Source of the DNA: Pedobacter sp. R20-19
GTDB taxonomy: Bacteria > Bacteroidota > Bacteroidia > Sphingobacteriales > Sphingobacteriaceae
Length of the DNA: 64,000 nt
Direction: 5' to 3'
Assembly (NCBI RefSeq): GCF_000708265.2
Contig: NZ_JCKI01000004.1
Coordinates: 338,840-402,839, forward strand
Shown here piece after piece: positions 1 through 10,169 of the stretch; within the stretch, counting starts at the first letter, position 1; every line of letters begins with the position of its first letter. The notes under the pieces are model-generated. The model was not told the origin of the DNA. It ran no database searches and saw nothing but the letters and a program-made list of their open reading frames with translations. The position numbers and the translations under genes are program-made.

Positions 1-1
1 C

Positions 2-604
2 CAATTCGTAATCGCAAGCTGCAGCTGGGTATTTTTGGCAGAACTGGTAGCTACCACTGGTGGAGATGAAGGTTCTGCTGGTTACCAAACCGCATTAAGG
101 TTAATGATGTTCTTTTTATTGCCTGCCTGGGGTTTAAGCAATGCTGCTGCAACATTAGTTGGCCAAAACCTGGGTGCCGGACATATCGACAGGGCCGAAA
201 AATCAGTTTTTCAAACCATGAAATACATTCTCGTTTTTATGGCCGTAGTGAGTGTACTCTTTCTAACTTGCGGACATTTATTTGCGGCTTTTTTTACATC
301 CGATGAAAAAGTGATTGAAATTGCAAGCAGGGCATTAAAGATTCTAAGTATTGGCTTTGTTATATATGGAATGGGGATGGTGTTGACCAGTGCTTTTAAT
401 GGTGCAGGTGACACGTGGACACCTACTAAAATTAATATTTTTGCATTCTGGTTATTTCAGATTCCATTAGCTTATTTTCTGGCTAAATACTTAGAGATGG
501 GTCCAACTGGTGTTTTCATTGCCATCCCAACAGCTGAAATAGGAATTGCCATTGCTGCCTTTATTTTATTTAAAAAAGGGAAATGGAAAAAAACGATGGT
601 TTAA
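2..604 (+). CDS. MATE family efflux transporter, C-terminal part (5' end outside window)
   Basis: The reading frame is open from the first bases of the window, so this is the last 200 residues of a longer protein; MATE transporters are usually about 450 residues. Visible are several hydrophobic segments, a GQNLGAG motif near the start and an AFNGAGDTWTP segment typical of the second half of MATE/DinF proteins. The family exports cationic drugs or metabolites in exchange for sodium ions or protons across the inner membrane. The substrate cannot be told. The nearest downstream gene, lepA, has its own promoter, so no operon link is evident. Confidence 0.85.
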   Translation, partial: QFVIASCSWVFLAELVATTGGDEGSAGYQTALRLMMFFLLPAWGLSNAAATLVGQNLGAGHIDRAEKSVFQTMKYILVFMAVVSVLFLTCGHLFAAFFTSDEKVIEIASRALKILSIGFVIYGMGMVLTSAFNGAGDTWTPTKINIFAFWLFQIPLAYFLAKYLEMGPTGVFIAIPTAEIGIAIAAFILFKKGKWKKTMV

Positions 605-688
605 TTTAACATGATTCTATTAAAAACCGAGTGAAATTGAACTGTCTTAACATCAGATTTTCCATCTCCTATTTTCCATTAAAAACTA

Positions 689-696
689 TATCTTTG
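689..696 (+). promoter_or_regulatory. Bacteroidota -7 box (TATCTTTG) of lepA
   Basis: TATCTTTG matches the Bacteroidota -7 consensus TAnnTTTG and ends eight bases before the lepA ATG, so the predicted transcript has a leader of only about three bases. No convincing -33 TTG is seen at the usual spacing. Confidence 0.5.
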
Positions 697-703
697 CGCA
701 AAG

Positions 704-2491
704 ATGAAGCATATACGTAATTTTTGCATTATTGCACATATCGACCATGGCAAGAGCACTTTGGCTGATCGGTTATTAGAATATACAGCGACGATTTCGC
801 AGCGTGAAGCGCAGGCGCAATTGCTCGATAATATGGATTTGGAGCGCGAGCGAGGCATTACTATTAAAAGTCATGCCATACAAATGAACTATAAAGTTGG
901 AGACATTGAATACAATTTTAACCTGATTGATACACCCGGACACGTTGATTTTTCATACGAAGTTTCGCGATCTATTGCCGCTTGTGAAGGCGCATTGCTT
1001 ATTGTAGATGCATCACAGGGAATTCAGGCGCAAACCATTTCAAATTTATACTTAGCATTAGAACATGATTTAGAGATCATTCCGATTCTAAATAAAATGG
1101 ATTTACCCGGAGCAATGCCAGAAGAGGTAAAAGATCAGATTATTGATCTGATTGGCTGTAAACGTGAAGATATTATTCCTGCATCTGGTAAAACAGGTAT
1201 GGGAATTCCTGATATTATCCAAGCCATTGTAGACCGTGTACCCGCTCCTGTTGGTGATCCTGAGGCACCCTTGCAAGCTTTAATTTTCGATTCTGTTTTT
1301 AATTCATTCAGAGGGATTATTGCCTACTATAAAGTGGTTAACGGAGAGATTAAAAAGGGAGACAAAGTTAAGTTCATTAACACTGGTAAGCAATATCTGG
1401 CCGATGAAGTGGGGATCTTAAAACTGGACATGTCTCCAAGGAACGTGGTTAAAACTGGTGATGTAGGTTATATTATTTCTGGCATTAAAGAAGCACGCGA
1501 AGTTAAAGTTGGTGATACCATCACTACCGTAGACAGGCCATCTCCTGATTCCATTCAAGGTTTTGAAGAAGTTAAGCCAATGGTATTTGCCGGAATTTAT
1601 CCTGTTGATACCGATGAGTTTGAGGAACTTCGTGAAGCAATGCATAAACTACAATTGAATGATGCTTCTATTGTTTTCGAGCCAGAAAGTTCAGCAGCTT
1701 TAGGCTTTGGTTTCCGTTGCGGATTTTTGGGGATGTTGCACATGGAAATTATCCAGGAGCGCCTGGAACGCGAATTTGATATGACGGTAATTACAACCGT
1801 ACCCAACGTATCATACATTGCACATACCACTAAAGGTGATGAAATTATTGTAAATAACCCATCTGATTTGCCAGATCCAAGTAAACTGGATTCTGTTGAA
1901 GAGCCGTTTATTAAAGCAAACATCATCACCAAAGCAGAGTTTGTTGGTCCGGTCATGTCACTGTGTATTCAAAAACGTGGAATTATTGTAAATCAATCTT
2001 ACTTAACATCTGATCGTGTTGAGTTAATTTTTGAGATGCCAATGGGCGAAATTGTATTTGATTTTTACGATAAATTGAAAACGATTTCAAAAGGTTATGC
2101 TTCTTTTGATTATCATCAGATTGGATATCGTAAATCAGATTTGGTTCGTTTAGATATGTTACTAAATGATGAACCTGTTGATGCATTATCTTCTCTAATT
2201 CACCGCAGTAATGCTTATGATTTTGGAAAAAAAATCTGCGAAAAATTAAGAGAACTCATTCCCCGTCAGCAGTTTGAAATCAAAATACAGGCTTCAATTG
2301 GTGCAAAAGTAATTGCCCGCGAAACGCTAAGCGCCTTACGTAAAGATGTAACTGCTAAATGTTATGGTGGTGATATTTCCCGTAAGCGTAAGTTATTAGA
2401 AAAACAGAAAAAAGGTAAAAAACGCATGCGCCAGGTTGGAAATGTAGAAATTCCACAATCGGCATTCATGGCAGTTTTGAAATTGGATTAA
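704..2491 (+). CDS. lepA: Elongation factor 4 (LepA)
   Basis: A 595-residue translational GTPase of normal family length. The N-terminus has the P-loop [10 protein letters not shown], followed by RGITIKS (switch I), DTPGHVDF (G3) and NKMDLPGA (G4). The C-terminal LepA domain ends in a basic tail ([17 protein letters not shown]) that binds the ribosome. LepA acts on stalled or pre-translocation ribosomes and in ribosome assembly. The start is the first ATG after a good -7 box. The 135-base gap to folD shows no terminator, so read-through is possible. Confidence 0.98.
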   Translation: MKHIRNFCIIAHIDHGKSTLADRLLEYTATISQREAQAQLLDNMDLERERGITIKSHAIQMNYKVGDIEYNFNLIDTPGHVDFSYEVSRSIAACEGALLIVDASQGIQAQTISNLYLALEHDLEIIPILNKMDLPGAMPEEVKDQIIDLIGCKREDIIPASGKTGMGIPDIIQAIVDRVPAPVGDPEAPLQALIFDSVFNSFRGIIAYYKVVNGEIKKGDKVKFINTGKQYLADEVGILKLDMSPRNVVKTGDVGYIISGIKEAREVKVGDTITTVDRPSPDSIQGFEEVKPMVFAGIYPVDTDEFEELREAMHKLQLNDASIVFEPESSAALGFGFRCGFLGMLHMEIIQERLEREFDMTVITTVPNVSYIAHTTKGDEIIVNNPSDLPDPSKLDSVEEPFIKANIITKAEFVGPVMSLCIQKRGIIVNQSYLTSDRVELIFEMPMGEIVFDFYDKLKTISKGYASFDYHQIGYRKSDLVRLDMLLNDEPVDALSSLIHRSNAYDFGKKICEKLRELIPRQQFEIKIQASIGAKVIARETLSALRKDVTAKCYGGDISRKRKLLEKQKKGKKRMRQVGNVEIPQSAFMAVLKLD

Positions 2492-2626
2492 AAATAGAAT
2501 CAAGATGCAATTATCAGGTATCAAGATTTCAAAGCAAATCAGATAATATATTTAAAAGCATAGCGGATGATTGATGGGTTGACTATTGGTCTTAATACTT
2601 GATTATCGCTACTCGATATTATAAGA

Positions 2627-3508
2627 ATGAAATTATTAGACGGTAAATACGTATCAGAAAAAGTAAAAGTTCAGATTGCAGAAGAAGCAGCTGAATTTTT
2701 GAATAAAAGTGGTCGTAAGCCACATTTGGTAGCCATTTTAGTTGGTAATGATGGTGGCAGTGAAACTTACGTAGCCAGTAAAATGAAAAACTGCGAAAAG
2801 GTAGGTTTTAAATCTTCACTTTATCGTTATGATCATTCAGTTACAGAGGCAGAATTATTAGCCAAAATTCAAGAAATCAATCAGGATGCTGATGTTGATG
2901 GATTAATTGTTCAATTGCCTTTGCCAAAACATATTGATCCGGAAAAGGTTACAGAAACAATCGACCATCGTAAAGATGTGGATGGATTTCACCCGGTAAA
3001 TCTGGGTAGAATGATGAGGAATTTACCATGTTTTATCCCGGCAACTCCATATGGCATTATGTTAATGCTACAGGAATATGATATTGATACTACCGGAATG
3101 CACTGTGTTGTAGTAGGCAGAAGTAATATTGTGGGCAGTCCAATGAGCATTCTGATGGCTCGAAATGCCAATCCTGGTAACTGTACAGTAACACTTACAC
3201 ACTCTCGTACTAAAGACTTAAAAGAACAAGTTTTACAAGCAGACATCATCATTGCAGCAATTGGTAAAAAGAATTTTATCACAGCCGATATGGTTAAGCC
3301 TGGTGCGATTATTATTGACGTGGGTATTAACAGAGAAACATCAACCGAAACAAAATCAGGCTTTAAACTCTACGGTGATGTTGATTTCGACAGCGTAGCA
3401 CCAAAAGCATCTTACATCACCCCTGTTCCAGGCGGCGTTGGATTAATGACTATTGTTGGTTTGTTAAAAAATACTTTGGCATCTGCCAGAAAAGAAATTT
3501 ATTCTTAA
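2627..3508 (+). CDS. folD: Bifunctional methylenetetrahydrofolate dehydrogenase / methenyltetrahydrofolate cyclohydrolase
   Basis: A 293-residue cytoplasmic enzyme interconverting 5,10-methylene-, 5,10-methenyl- and 10-formyl-tetrahydrofolate with NADP. Recognisable motifs are the substrate segment [13 protein letters not shown] with its catalytic Lys, the PLPKHID and KDVDGFHP signatures, the dinucleotide-binding GRSNIVGSP and the C-terminal [10 protein letters not shown]. Length and order match FolD throughout. It is followed 44 bases later by a strong intrinsic terminator and converges on glgX. Confidence 0.98.
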   Translation: MKLLDGKYVSEKVKVQIAEEAAEFLNKSGRKPHLVAILVGNDGGSETYVASKMKNCEKVGFKSSLYRYDHSVTEAELLAKIQEINQDADVDGLIVQLPLPKHIDPEKVTETIDHRKDVDGFHPVNLGRMMRNLPCFIPATPYGIMLMLQEYDIDTTGMHCVVVGRSNIVGSPMSILMARNANPGNCTVTLTHSRTKDLKEQVLQADIIIAAIGKKNFITADMVKPGAIIIDVGINRETSTETKSGFKLYGDVDFDSVAPKASYITPVPGGVGLMTIVGLLKNTLASARKEIYS

Positions 3509-3552
3509 GCGAACTGCTTAAAAGTAAAACTCTTGATAAAAAAGATCAATAG

Positions 3553-3593
3553 GCAGCCGTCTCATAAGTCAATTATGAGACGGCTGCTTTTTT
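3553..3593 (+). terminator. Intrinsic terminator of folD, probably shared with glgX
   Basis: A perfect 15-bp stem (GCAGCCGTCTCATAA at 3553-3567 against 3573-3587) with a five-base loop and a run of six T. It lies between the convergent ends of folD and glgX; the T tract overlaps the glgX stop codon. Confidence 0.9.
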
Positions 3594-5721
3594 ATTCTTC
3601 AGATTTTAAAACCAATATTGATCTTCCGCCCACAGTAAGAATCTCAGCAGCTTCATGTAAAGATAAATCATGCTTAGAGATTTCTCCGGTACCTGTATCT
3701 AAAACCTTTCGCCATCTTTTTGCATAATCTTTTTTTGGTAATTTATAATCCAGCCCTTCGTAGTGTGCATTAAATATGATGAAGAAATGATTGTCTAGAA
3801 TATCTTCTCCCATAGGTCCTTTGCTTTGAATACCTTCGCCATGAAAGTAAATCCCAATAGATCGGGCGAAGTCACTCTCCCAGTTATAGCCTTTCATTGG
3901 ATTACCATCAGGCGTAAACCAAGCGATATCTTTAACGCCATCATCTCCAACTTCCTGTCCATTAAACCATTTTCTTCTTCTTAAACTTGGATGATTTAAG
4001 CGCAAATCTATTAACTGCTGTGTAAAATACAATAATGATTCATCTGCAGCAGCCCAGTTCAACCAGGACAATTCATTGTCCTGACAATAGGAATTGTTAT
4101 TTCCACGCTGTGTTTTACCCATTTCATCGCCAGATACCAGCATCGGAATACCCTGAGATAGAAATAATGTGGCTAGAAAATTTCGCTTTTGCTGCTGGCG
4201 TAACTGAATGATCTGCTCGTCATCGGTTTCACCTTCCACGCCGCAATTCCAGGATCTGTTGTGGTCTTCACCATCTGTATTGTGATCTAAATTGGCCTCG
4301 TTATGTTTTTCATTATAAGAAACGAGGTCATGAAGTGAAAATCCATCGTGAGCGGTAATAAAGTTTACACTGGCTGTTGGCCTTCTGTAATCCTCCTGGT
4401 ATAAATCAGGGCTACCTAAAAATCGCTGTGCAAATTCGCCTAACATATTCGGATTTCCACGCCAGTAATCACGCATCACATCCCGGTACATTCCATTCCA
4501 TTCGGCCCAGCCTGGCGGAAATTTACCAACCTGATAGCCCCCATCTCCTACATCCCAGGGCTCTGCAATTAATTTTACCTGAGAAATTACAGGGTCTTGA
4601 TGAATGATATCAAAAAAAGCACTTAGTCTGTTTACCTCATGTAATTCTCTGGCCAGCGTAGAAGCCAGGTCAAAGCGAAAGCCATCAACATGCATTTCCT
4701 GAATCCAATACCTTAAACTGTCCATAATAAAACGAAGCACATTCGGTAACATGGAATTTAAGGTATTTCCAGTTCCTGTATAATCAGTATAATAACGTCT
4801 GTTTTCTTCCAGCCGATAATATGCACCATTATCTATTCCTTTAAAAGATAAAGTTGGCCCTAACTCATTGCCCTCGCCAGTATGGTTATAAACAACATCT
4901 AAAATCACTTCAATGCCTTCGGCATGAAGTGCCTTAACCATGTCTTTAAATTCATTTACTTGTTCTCCGCGTACATCTGATGAGGCATAGCCAGAATCAG
5001 GTGCAAAGAAACTAATGGTATTGTAGCCCCAGTAATTAGTCAGCCCTTTCTCCTGTAAGTGATGATCAGATATAAAATGATGAACCGGCATCAGCTCTAC
5101 AGCAGTAACCCCCAACTTTTTTAAGTATTGAATGGCAACCGGATGTGCTAAACCAGCATAGGTTCCACGGAGATTTTCGGGAATTTCAGGATGCATTTTC
5201 GTAAAACCTTTTACATGCATTTCGTAAATCACCGTTTCATGATAATCAGTTTTAGGATGGGTATCACCTTCCCAATTATAAGCTGGATCAATCACTACAG
5301 ATTTAGGAATAAAAGCAGTATTATCACTTTCGCTAAAACTAAGATCCATCTGCGGATCTCCAAGTTTATATCCAAAGAGTGAATCGTCCCATTTAATATT
5401 TCCTGCTATCGCTTTTGCATAAGGATCAAGCAATACTTTATTTGGGTTAAATCTACATCCGTTTTCAGGTTCATATGGGCCATGCACACGATAACCATAA
5501 AGCTGGCCTGGTTTTATATCTGGAATATAGGCATGCCAGATTTCGTGAGATCGTTCCAGAATAGTTATCCTATCTGTTTCTGTATCTGCATGTTCATGAT
5601 CGTAAAAACAAAGTTCAACAGCAGTTGCATTTTCCGCAAAGAGTGCAAAATTCACTCCTTCACCATCCCATGTGGCACCTAACGGATAAGCATCTCCTGG
5701 AAATTGTAAAATTTCTGGCAT
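3592..5721 (-). CDS. glgX: Glycogen debranching enzyme GlgX / isoamylase-type glycosidase
   Basis: A 709-residue GH13 enzyme cleaving alpha-1,6 branches of glycogen or limit dextrin in the cytoplasm. It begins with a CBM48-like domain (PLGATWDGEGVNFALFAENA), followed by a catalytic barrel with the four GH13 regions: DVVYNHTGEGN, DGFRFDLAS (nucleophile Asp), LIAEPWDVG (acid/base Glu) and ITAHDGFSLHD (transition-state Asp). This is the GlgX/TreX family rather than GlgB. No other glycogen gene is adjacent, so it appears to be a single transcription unit. Confidence 0.93.
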   Translation of the reverse strand: MPEILQFPGDAYPLGATWDGEGVNFALFAENATAVELCFYDHEHADTETDRITILERSHEIWHAYIPDIKPGQLYGYRVHGPYEPENGCRFNPNKVLLDPYAKAIAGNIKWDDSLFGYKLGDPQMDLSFSESDNTAFIPKSVVIDPAYNWEGDTHPKTDYHETVIYEMHVKGFTKMHPEIPENLRGTYAGLAHPVAIQYLKKLGVTAVELMPVHHFISDHHLQEKGLTNYWGYNTISFFAPDSGYASSDVRGEQVNEFKDMVKALHAEGIEVILDVVYNHTGEGNELGPTLSFKGIDNGAYYRLEENRRYYTDYTGTGNTLNSMLPNVLRFIMDSLRYWIQEMHVDGFRFDLASTLARELHEVNRLSAFFDIIHQDPVISQVKLIAEPWDVGDGGYQVGKFPPGWAEWNGMYRDVMRDYWRGNPNMLGEFAQRFLGSPDLYQEDYRRPTASVNFITAHDGFSLHDLVSYNEKHNEANLDHNTDGEDHNRSWNCGVEGETDDEQIIQLRQQQKRNFLATLFLSQGIPMLVSGDEMGKTQRGNNNSYCQDNELSWLNWAAADESLLYFTQQLIDLRLNHPSLRRRKWFNGQEVGDDGVKDIAWFTPDGNPMKGYNWESDFARSIGIYFHGEGIQSKGPMGEDILDNHFFIIFNAHYEGLDYKLPKKDYAKRWRKVLDTGTGEISKHDLSLHEAAEILTVGGRSILVLKSEE

Positions 5722-5924
5722 TATATTTTAATTTAGATTGATAAATTTTTAGCAACGGGTAAAATGAGTTGTAATGCTTACAGGTATATTTTTCCGATCA
5801 ACCTATTTAAAAGTAATATATAGCGCTAAAAGTTTTAACAAAATGATTTTGCCAGCAAAAACAATTTTATGAAGTGTAATGATAAATTAATATTGTAGTT
5901 TACAAAGAACTGTTAATAAACCAA

Positions 5925-7070
5925 TTACTTTATAAAATGATGGTACAAAGTGTTGATTGCAGCCCTGCTAAAATCTGGGAAATCTCCGGTATAGGTTGCA
6001 TTAATTCCATTGGTAATAATCACGAAGCCAAACTTTTGTTTAGGATTAAAAAACATGGTACTGTATAATCCGTAGGCAGAACCGGTATGGCCAATAAGCA
6101 TTACACCAGGAATTAAATTACCCGTTTGGCGAAGTGCCAGCCCATATTCTTCTTCATCCGTGATTTTAGTTTGCATGAGTTTAGAATGTTTTTTGGAAAT
6201 GATTTTTACACCATTAGCTATACCATAGTTCATGTGCATGATCATATACTTTGCTAAATCTGTTGCTGAAATTTTCATTCCGCCTGTTGGCGAAAAAATG
6301 GGTGTGCTGTAACCTATTACATAATCTCTGATTTCTGTACGCCTTGGTGCGTAAGCAGCTGGAGATGGTGTAAAACTTTTTGTATCAGTATGGTATTCAT
6401 ATAGCTTTACAAACCGATTGCTGTCTAAAGAATCAACGCAATAGCCACCATAAAGCCCTAGCGGTTGGAGGATATGGTTATTGACATACTGATCAAAACG
6501 TTCGCCTGACTTTTTTTCGATAATCGTACCAATAAGGTTAAAATTCAGATTACAGTACTGATACCCTTTTCCTGGCGCATAATTGTTATAACATTTAGCA
6601 TAATCCGGATTTTTATCCGGATTAATTAAATCCAGGTTCAGGTATCCTTGGCTATCATTTAAGCTGGAAGTATGCGAAAGTGCCATTTTGAGCGTAATTT
6701 TCAGATCAGGAAATTTTGGATTTCGGATTTTAAAGCCAACTAAATCACCAAAATCATCATCCAGAGATAACTTCCCAGCCTCAATTAATTGCATAATTGA
6801 TGTTGCGGAGAAAGATTTTGAAATGGAAGCAATTCGGAAAATATCCTGATCCGTTAATGGCGTTTTATTCTCCAGATCCTTAAAACCAAAAGAATGGGTA
6901 TAGATGATTTTACCTTCTTTCACTACGGCAACCGATGCACCAATAGCATTAAATCTGCTCATTACTTGTTCAAAATCTGCTTCGGCACTTTCATGTTGTG
7001 CACATGCCATGTTAAATTGAAGCAGCAATAGCATCATTGTTAATAGCTTAGAAAAGAAAGATTGCATCAT
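5925..7070 (-). CDS. Secreted serine hydrolase, class C beta-lactamase-like
   Basis: 381 residues with an N-terminal signal sequence ending near MACAQ. The fold of class C beta-lactamases and D-alanyl-D-alanine peptidases is indicated by SISK (SxxK nucleophile within RIASISKSFSATS), YQYCNLN (the YxN position) and GHTG near the C-terminus, which replaces KTG. Such proteins range from true beta-lactamases to esterases and peptidases, so substrate is unknown. HTG instead of KTG favours peptidase or esterase activity. Export to the periplasm is inferred from the signal peptide. It precedes the VOC gene on the same strand, 57 bases away on the far side of its start. Confidence 0.85.
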   Translation of the reverse strand: MMQSFFSKLLTMMLLLLQFNMACAQHESAEADFEQVMSRFNAIGASVAVVKEGKIIYTHSFGFKDLENKTPLTDQDIFRIASISKSFSATSIMQLIEAGKLSLDDDFGDLVGFKIRNPKFPDLKITLKMALSHTSSLNDSQGYLNLDLINPDKNPDYAKCYNNYAPGKGYQYCNLNFNLIGTIIEKKSGERFDQYVNNHILQPLGLYGGYCVDSLDSNRFVKLYEYHTDTKSFTPSPAAYAPRRTEIRDYVIGYSTPIFSPTGGMKISATDLAKYMIMHMNYGIANGVKIISKKHSKLMQTKITDEEEYGLALRQTGNLIPGVMLIGHTGSAYGLYSTMFFNPKQKFGFVIITNGINATYTGDFPDFSRAAINTLYHHFIK

Positions 7071-7127
7071 GGTTTAAACTAGATAAGGATATTGATCAGT
7101 AAATTATTCTGGCAGTTTCCGACCTTA

Positions 7128-7580
7128 CTATTTGGCATCATTTGTTTCCAGCCAATGTCCATCGAGATCTTTAAAATAAACCTGTTTTACGCCGTCAACT
7201 CTTGTAGTAACTGCGCCTGCCTTACCTGGCCAATCTTCAAACGGAATATTTTTAGCGGTTAACATTTTAACGAAAATATCAATAGAGGCTACGCTAAAAC
7301 AAAGGTGTTCGTTTTTATCAAAAGTTTGATTGCTTTTTGCACCTTGAATTAAGTGTAGTGCACCGGCATTGCCTAATGAAAACCAGGTATGTTTACCATC
7401 TTTAAATGGTTCTGGAATCTCCTTAAGGTTAAAAACACTACCATAAAAAGCAGTAGATTTACCCAAATCAGATACATAAACAGCAATATGATTTAATACA
7501 GCAGGGGCTTGTTGCGCCATAGATTTTTGAAAAAAGAAACATGAGAGCAATAAAAGCGAAGGAAAAATAATTTTTTTCAT
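7128..7580 (-). CDS. Exported VOC (glyoxalase/bleomycin resistance) family protein
   Basis: The frame is open from 7643, but the ATG at 7580 gives a clean signal peptide (MKKIIFPSLLLLSCFFFQKSMAQQ), so I choose it; the product is 150 residues. The mature part is one vicinal-oxygen-chelate domain (LNHIAVYVSDLGKSTAFYG, HLCFSV, VYFKDLDGHWLE) with the metal-ligand type His and Glu positions. VOC proteins include glyoxalase I, dioxygenases and antibiotic-binding proteins; this one cannot be narrowed further. A signal peptide on a single-domain VOC protein is less usual than a cytoplasmic form. Confidence 0.8.
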   Translation of the reverse strand: MKKIIFPSLLLLSCFFFQKSMAQQAPAVLNHIAVYVSDLGKSTAFYGSVFNLKEIPEPFKDGKHTWFSLGNAGALHLIQGAKSNQTFDKNEHLCFSVASIDIFVKMLTAKNIPFEDWPGKAGAVTTRVDGVKQVYFKDLDGHWLETNDAK

Positions 7581-7716
7581 TCTTAAATATCTGATTTTAT
7601 CGATCAATTCTATTGAAAATTTCTGTTTTTTATGGAAACCCAATTACAAAGTTACATTCAATGCTCGTGGTACTCATTGATGGTACTATTTAGCACACCT
7701 GGATAATATCAAAATT

Positions 7717-7751
7717 AAACCCACTTTTTGATTCATACAGAAGGTGGGTTT
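7717..7751 (-). terminator. Probable intrinsic terminator downstream of the aldo/keto reductase
   Basis: Read on the minus strand, an 8-bp stem (AAACCCAC with GTGGGTTT, partly extended by A-T pairs) is followed by AATTTT. It lies about 40 bases beyond the stop of the aldo/keto reductase. Confidence 0.55.
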
Positions 7752-7788
7752 AAGTAAAAATCTGCTTGTTGCAGATCCAATCACTTCA

Positions 7789-8628
7789 TTATTGATTGGA
7801 TAGTGTTTTAAACTCCTCATCAGATAAATTAATATTTGCAGCCTTTAGGTTTTCTGCTAAATGTGCAACTGATTTGGTACCAGGAATAAGCAGAATATTT
7901 TCAGAACGTTTAAGTAACCAGGCCAAAGCAATTTGAGCTGTAGTAGCCTGATGAGCTTCTGCTATAACTTTAATTTTATCTTCTAATTTAGCTGGCCCTG
8001 ATGCTAAAGGGAACCAGGGAATGAAAGCCAAACCTTGCTCAGCGGTATAATCAAGAACATCCTCCCATTTTCGGTCAACCAGGTTATACATATTCTGAAC
8101 CGATACAATTGGCAATAAATTTTGTACATGTTTAATTTGCTCAATGCTTACTTCAGATAAACCTACGTGTTTAATTTTACCGGCCTTAACAGCTTCAATT
8201 ACCGGAGCCAGTGTTTTTTCAATATCCGTATTTGGATCAATCCGATGCAATTGCCACAAATCAATCTGACTTACCTGAAGTCTTTCTAAACTGCCTTCAA
8301 TATCTGCCTTAATTTTTTTCGGACTTCCGTTTGGAATCCATTTGTTAGGCCCTGTTCTGTCAAAACCACCTTTAGTCGCAATAAATAATCCTGATGCGTA
8401 TGGGTGTAAAGCTTCAGCAATCAATAATTCATTAAATTTAGGGCCATATGCTTCGGCAGTATCAATAAAATTTACACCATTGGCTACGGCGGCCTGTAAG
8501 ACCTTCTTTGCATTTTCACGGTCTTCCACTTCACCAAAAACGCCTTGACCGGTTAATTGCATGGCTCCATAACCTAATCGGTTAATTTCGATATCACCAA
8601 TTTTGAATGTTAAATTCGTATTTGTCAT
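7789..8628 (-). CDS. Aldo/keto reductase
   Basis: 279 residues, a single AKR TIM barrel. It carries the family signature with the catalytic tetrad: FIDTAEAYGP (Asp, Tyr), IATKGGF (Lys) and LWQLHRID (His). The C-terminal NADPH site is IPGTKSVAHLAENLKA. AKRs reduce aldehydes and ketones with NADPH in the cytosol; the substrate is not predictable here. It seems to be transcribed alone. Confidence 0.92.
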   Translation of the reverse strand: MTNTNLTFKIGDIEINRLGYGAMQLTGQGVFGEVEDRENAKKVLQAAVANGVNFIDTAEAYGPKFNELLIAEALHPYASGLFIATKGGFDRTGPNKWIPNGSPKKIKADIEGSLERLQVSQIDLWQLHRIDPNTDIEKTLAPVIEAVKAGKIKHVGLSEVSIEQIKHVQNLLPIVSVQNMYNLVDRKWEDVLDYTAEQGLAFIPWFPLASGPAKLEDKIKVIAEAHQATTAQIALAWLLKRSENILLIPGTKSVAHLAENLKAANINLSDEEFKTLSNQ

Positions 8629-8754
8629 TTCTAAAGTTTTTAATTTAAAAAAAGAGATGCTATGGTTTATTAACTTGAAAATGATTCTTAATGTTTGTAC
8701 TGAAAAAAATTATGATAATGCTGCAACATATATTCTTCCTGTTGATTTAAGAAG

Positions 8755-9501
8755 TTAATCTGTAGCGTATTTTGCTAAAAACGATTGCTTACTTATAAGC
8801 TGCAAATAACTATAATTTCCAGAAATCTGATATCTTTTTCTCAATCGGTATAAAAAATGCCCACCAAAATCGATAAAAAGAGGACAGGAAACATGCATCC
8901 AGGCTTGATGTGCATTTCGCCAGCTAAAAGCATAAAATACTGTACTTACTGGGATTGATTTTAAATCCTTGTGGTAAAAATTAAGTATGTCTGGGTTTGG
9001 GCTTTGAGCGAGCGCGTCACTTTTCCGAATCATAGAAAGATGCTCGGTATGGCAAAATTCAAAATCATTTAATGCGATATGATTGGGGTCGGGAATCGCC
9101 TTTAAAATTTTAAAACCCTTAAACTTCAATCCGTTTACGACCCAAATCAACTTAGGATAGAATGCTTCACGAGATTGCAACTCTTTTAAAGATATGGGTG
9201 AGTTTTGAAGTTCAATGGTTACTCCGGCAGCGGTATGAATATCAGCACGGTGAAACTCCTGAAGTTGATTATCAAAAAAATTCACCTCTCGAAAGCTAGT
9301 TGGAAAGTTCTCCTTCCACTCCCGGTGCCAGATGGTTTCGTTTTCCCACCAGGAATCACATTTTTCTGCAACAGCATGTGCCCAGTGTCTGATTTTTATA
9401 GTGCCGCATTTGGCAATTACTTTTTGTCCGCAGCCAATACAATTACCACTCGCTCCCTTTACAGCTTCGGCTTTTATTCCGTTTACAAGGGCATATTGCA
9501 T
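8755..9501 (-). CDS. CoiA-like competence-family nuclease
   Basis: 248 residues. The N-terminus matches the CoiA family: ALVNGIKAEAVKGASG, a zinc-binding CIGCGQKVIAKCG segment, IRHWAHAVAEKCDSWWENETIWHREWK, and then a PD-(D/E)XK-like nuclease core with DIHTAAGVTIELQNSPIS (candidate catalytic Asp, Glu and Gln). CoiA is required for transformation in Gram-positive species and has a predicted nuclease fold; relatives are widespread in Bacteroidota without a proven role. The ATG follows the upstream hypothetical gene by eight bases, so the two are probably co-transcribed. Confidence 0.75.
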   Translation of the reverse strand: MQYALVNGIKAEAVKGASGNCIGCGQKVIAKCGTIKIRHWAHAVAEKCDSWWENETIWHREWKENFPTSFREVNFFDNQLQEFHRADIHTAAGVTIELQNSPISLKELQSREAFYPKLIWVVNGLKFKGFKILKAIPDPNHIALNDFEFCHTEHLSMIRKSDALAQSPNPDILNFYHKDLKSIPVSTVFYAFSWRNAHQAWMHVSCPLFIDFGGHFLYRLRKRYQISGNYSYLQLISKQSFLAKYATD

Positions 9502-9509
9502 TTAAAGAA

Positions 9510-9824
9510 TTATTCGTTTCCTTTAAAAATATTCATCACAGCTGTTTTCCACTGAATGTAGCCTAAATCTCCACATACACGACCTACAAAATGTTCCACT
9601 TCCTCAGGCACATCATTTACAATACGCCAGCGAATTTTATATTTTGGGTTGTAGCTGATGTATACAACCAGATCATCACTACGCTGACCAATCGCTTCCA
9701 TGGCTTGTAAATGTATATCACGTAAGTCATCCGCAGCAACTTTAAGCCGCTCATTCATAATTTTACCCAGTGAAAGATCGGGTCGAAAATCTGTTTCTAA
9801 TATTGCTAAAACTGTAACAGTCAT
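9510..9824 (-). CDS. Hypothetical protein, first gene of the CoiA-like operon
   Basis: 104 residues, soluble, with no signal peptide or membrane segment. I do not recognise the family. It has a mixed alpha/beta composition and one Cys. A TTG-N19-TAAATTTG promoter lies about 75 bases upstream, and the CoiA-like gene follows after eight bases, so the two probably form one operon. Function unknown. Confidence 0.7.
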   Translation of the reverse strand: MTVTVLAILETDFRPDLSLGKIMNERLKVAADDLRDIHLQAMEAIGQRSDDLVVYISYNPKYKIRWRIVNDVPEEVEHFVGRVCGDLGYIQWKTAVMNIFKGNE

Positions 9825-9900
9825 ATTATTCCATATTCTTCGAAAACAGAAAAAACTGCTCTCTACGCTAAATCATCAATAATCTCCTATGCGAGAAAAA

Positions 9901-9930
9901 CAAATTTATACTAAAATATTTAGCAAACAA
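9901..9930 (-). promoter_or_regulatory. Promoter of the 9824-8755 operon
   Basis: On the minus strand TTG (9928-9930), 19 bases, then TAAATTTG (9901-9908). This fits the Bacteroidota consensus TTG-N19/20-TAnnTTTG. Transcription would begin near 9896. Confidence 0.65.
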
Positions 9931-10169
9931 ATATATTTGATGATATTTTCTTTAGCTGAATGTCATTTTGAAAAATGCAGCTGTGCTTCAATAAGATAGC
10001 CAATATATTTTACAGGTAACAATATTCTTTTCTTTCAAATCAACCAATCTACATGACGTTAGCAAGCATTTTGTGCATAACATCTGCCTTAAACAACATC
10101 AGGATCAACTCAATTCTGTGCATATTTGCAAAAAATAGCGAAATGCATTCAGGAGATTAGTAAGTAAAG
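9931..10169. other. Intergenic region before the helicase gene
   Basis: AT-rich spacer between divergent genes. A weak CATATTTG near 10130 could serve as the -7 box for the helicase gene. I see no hairpin, repeat or small gene. Confidence 0.5.
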
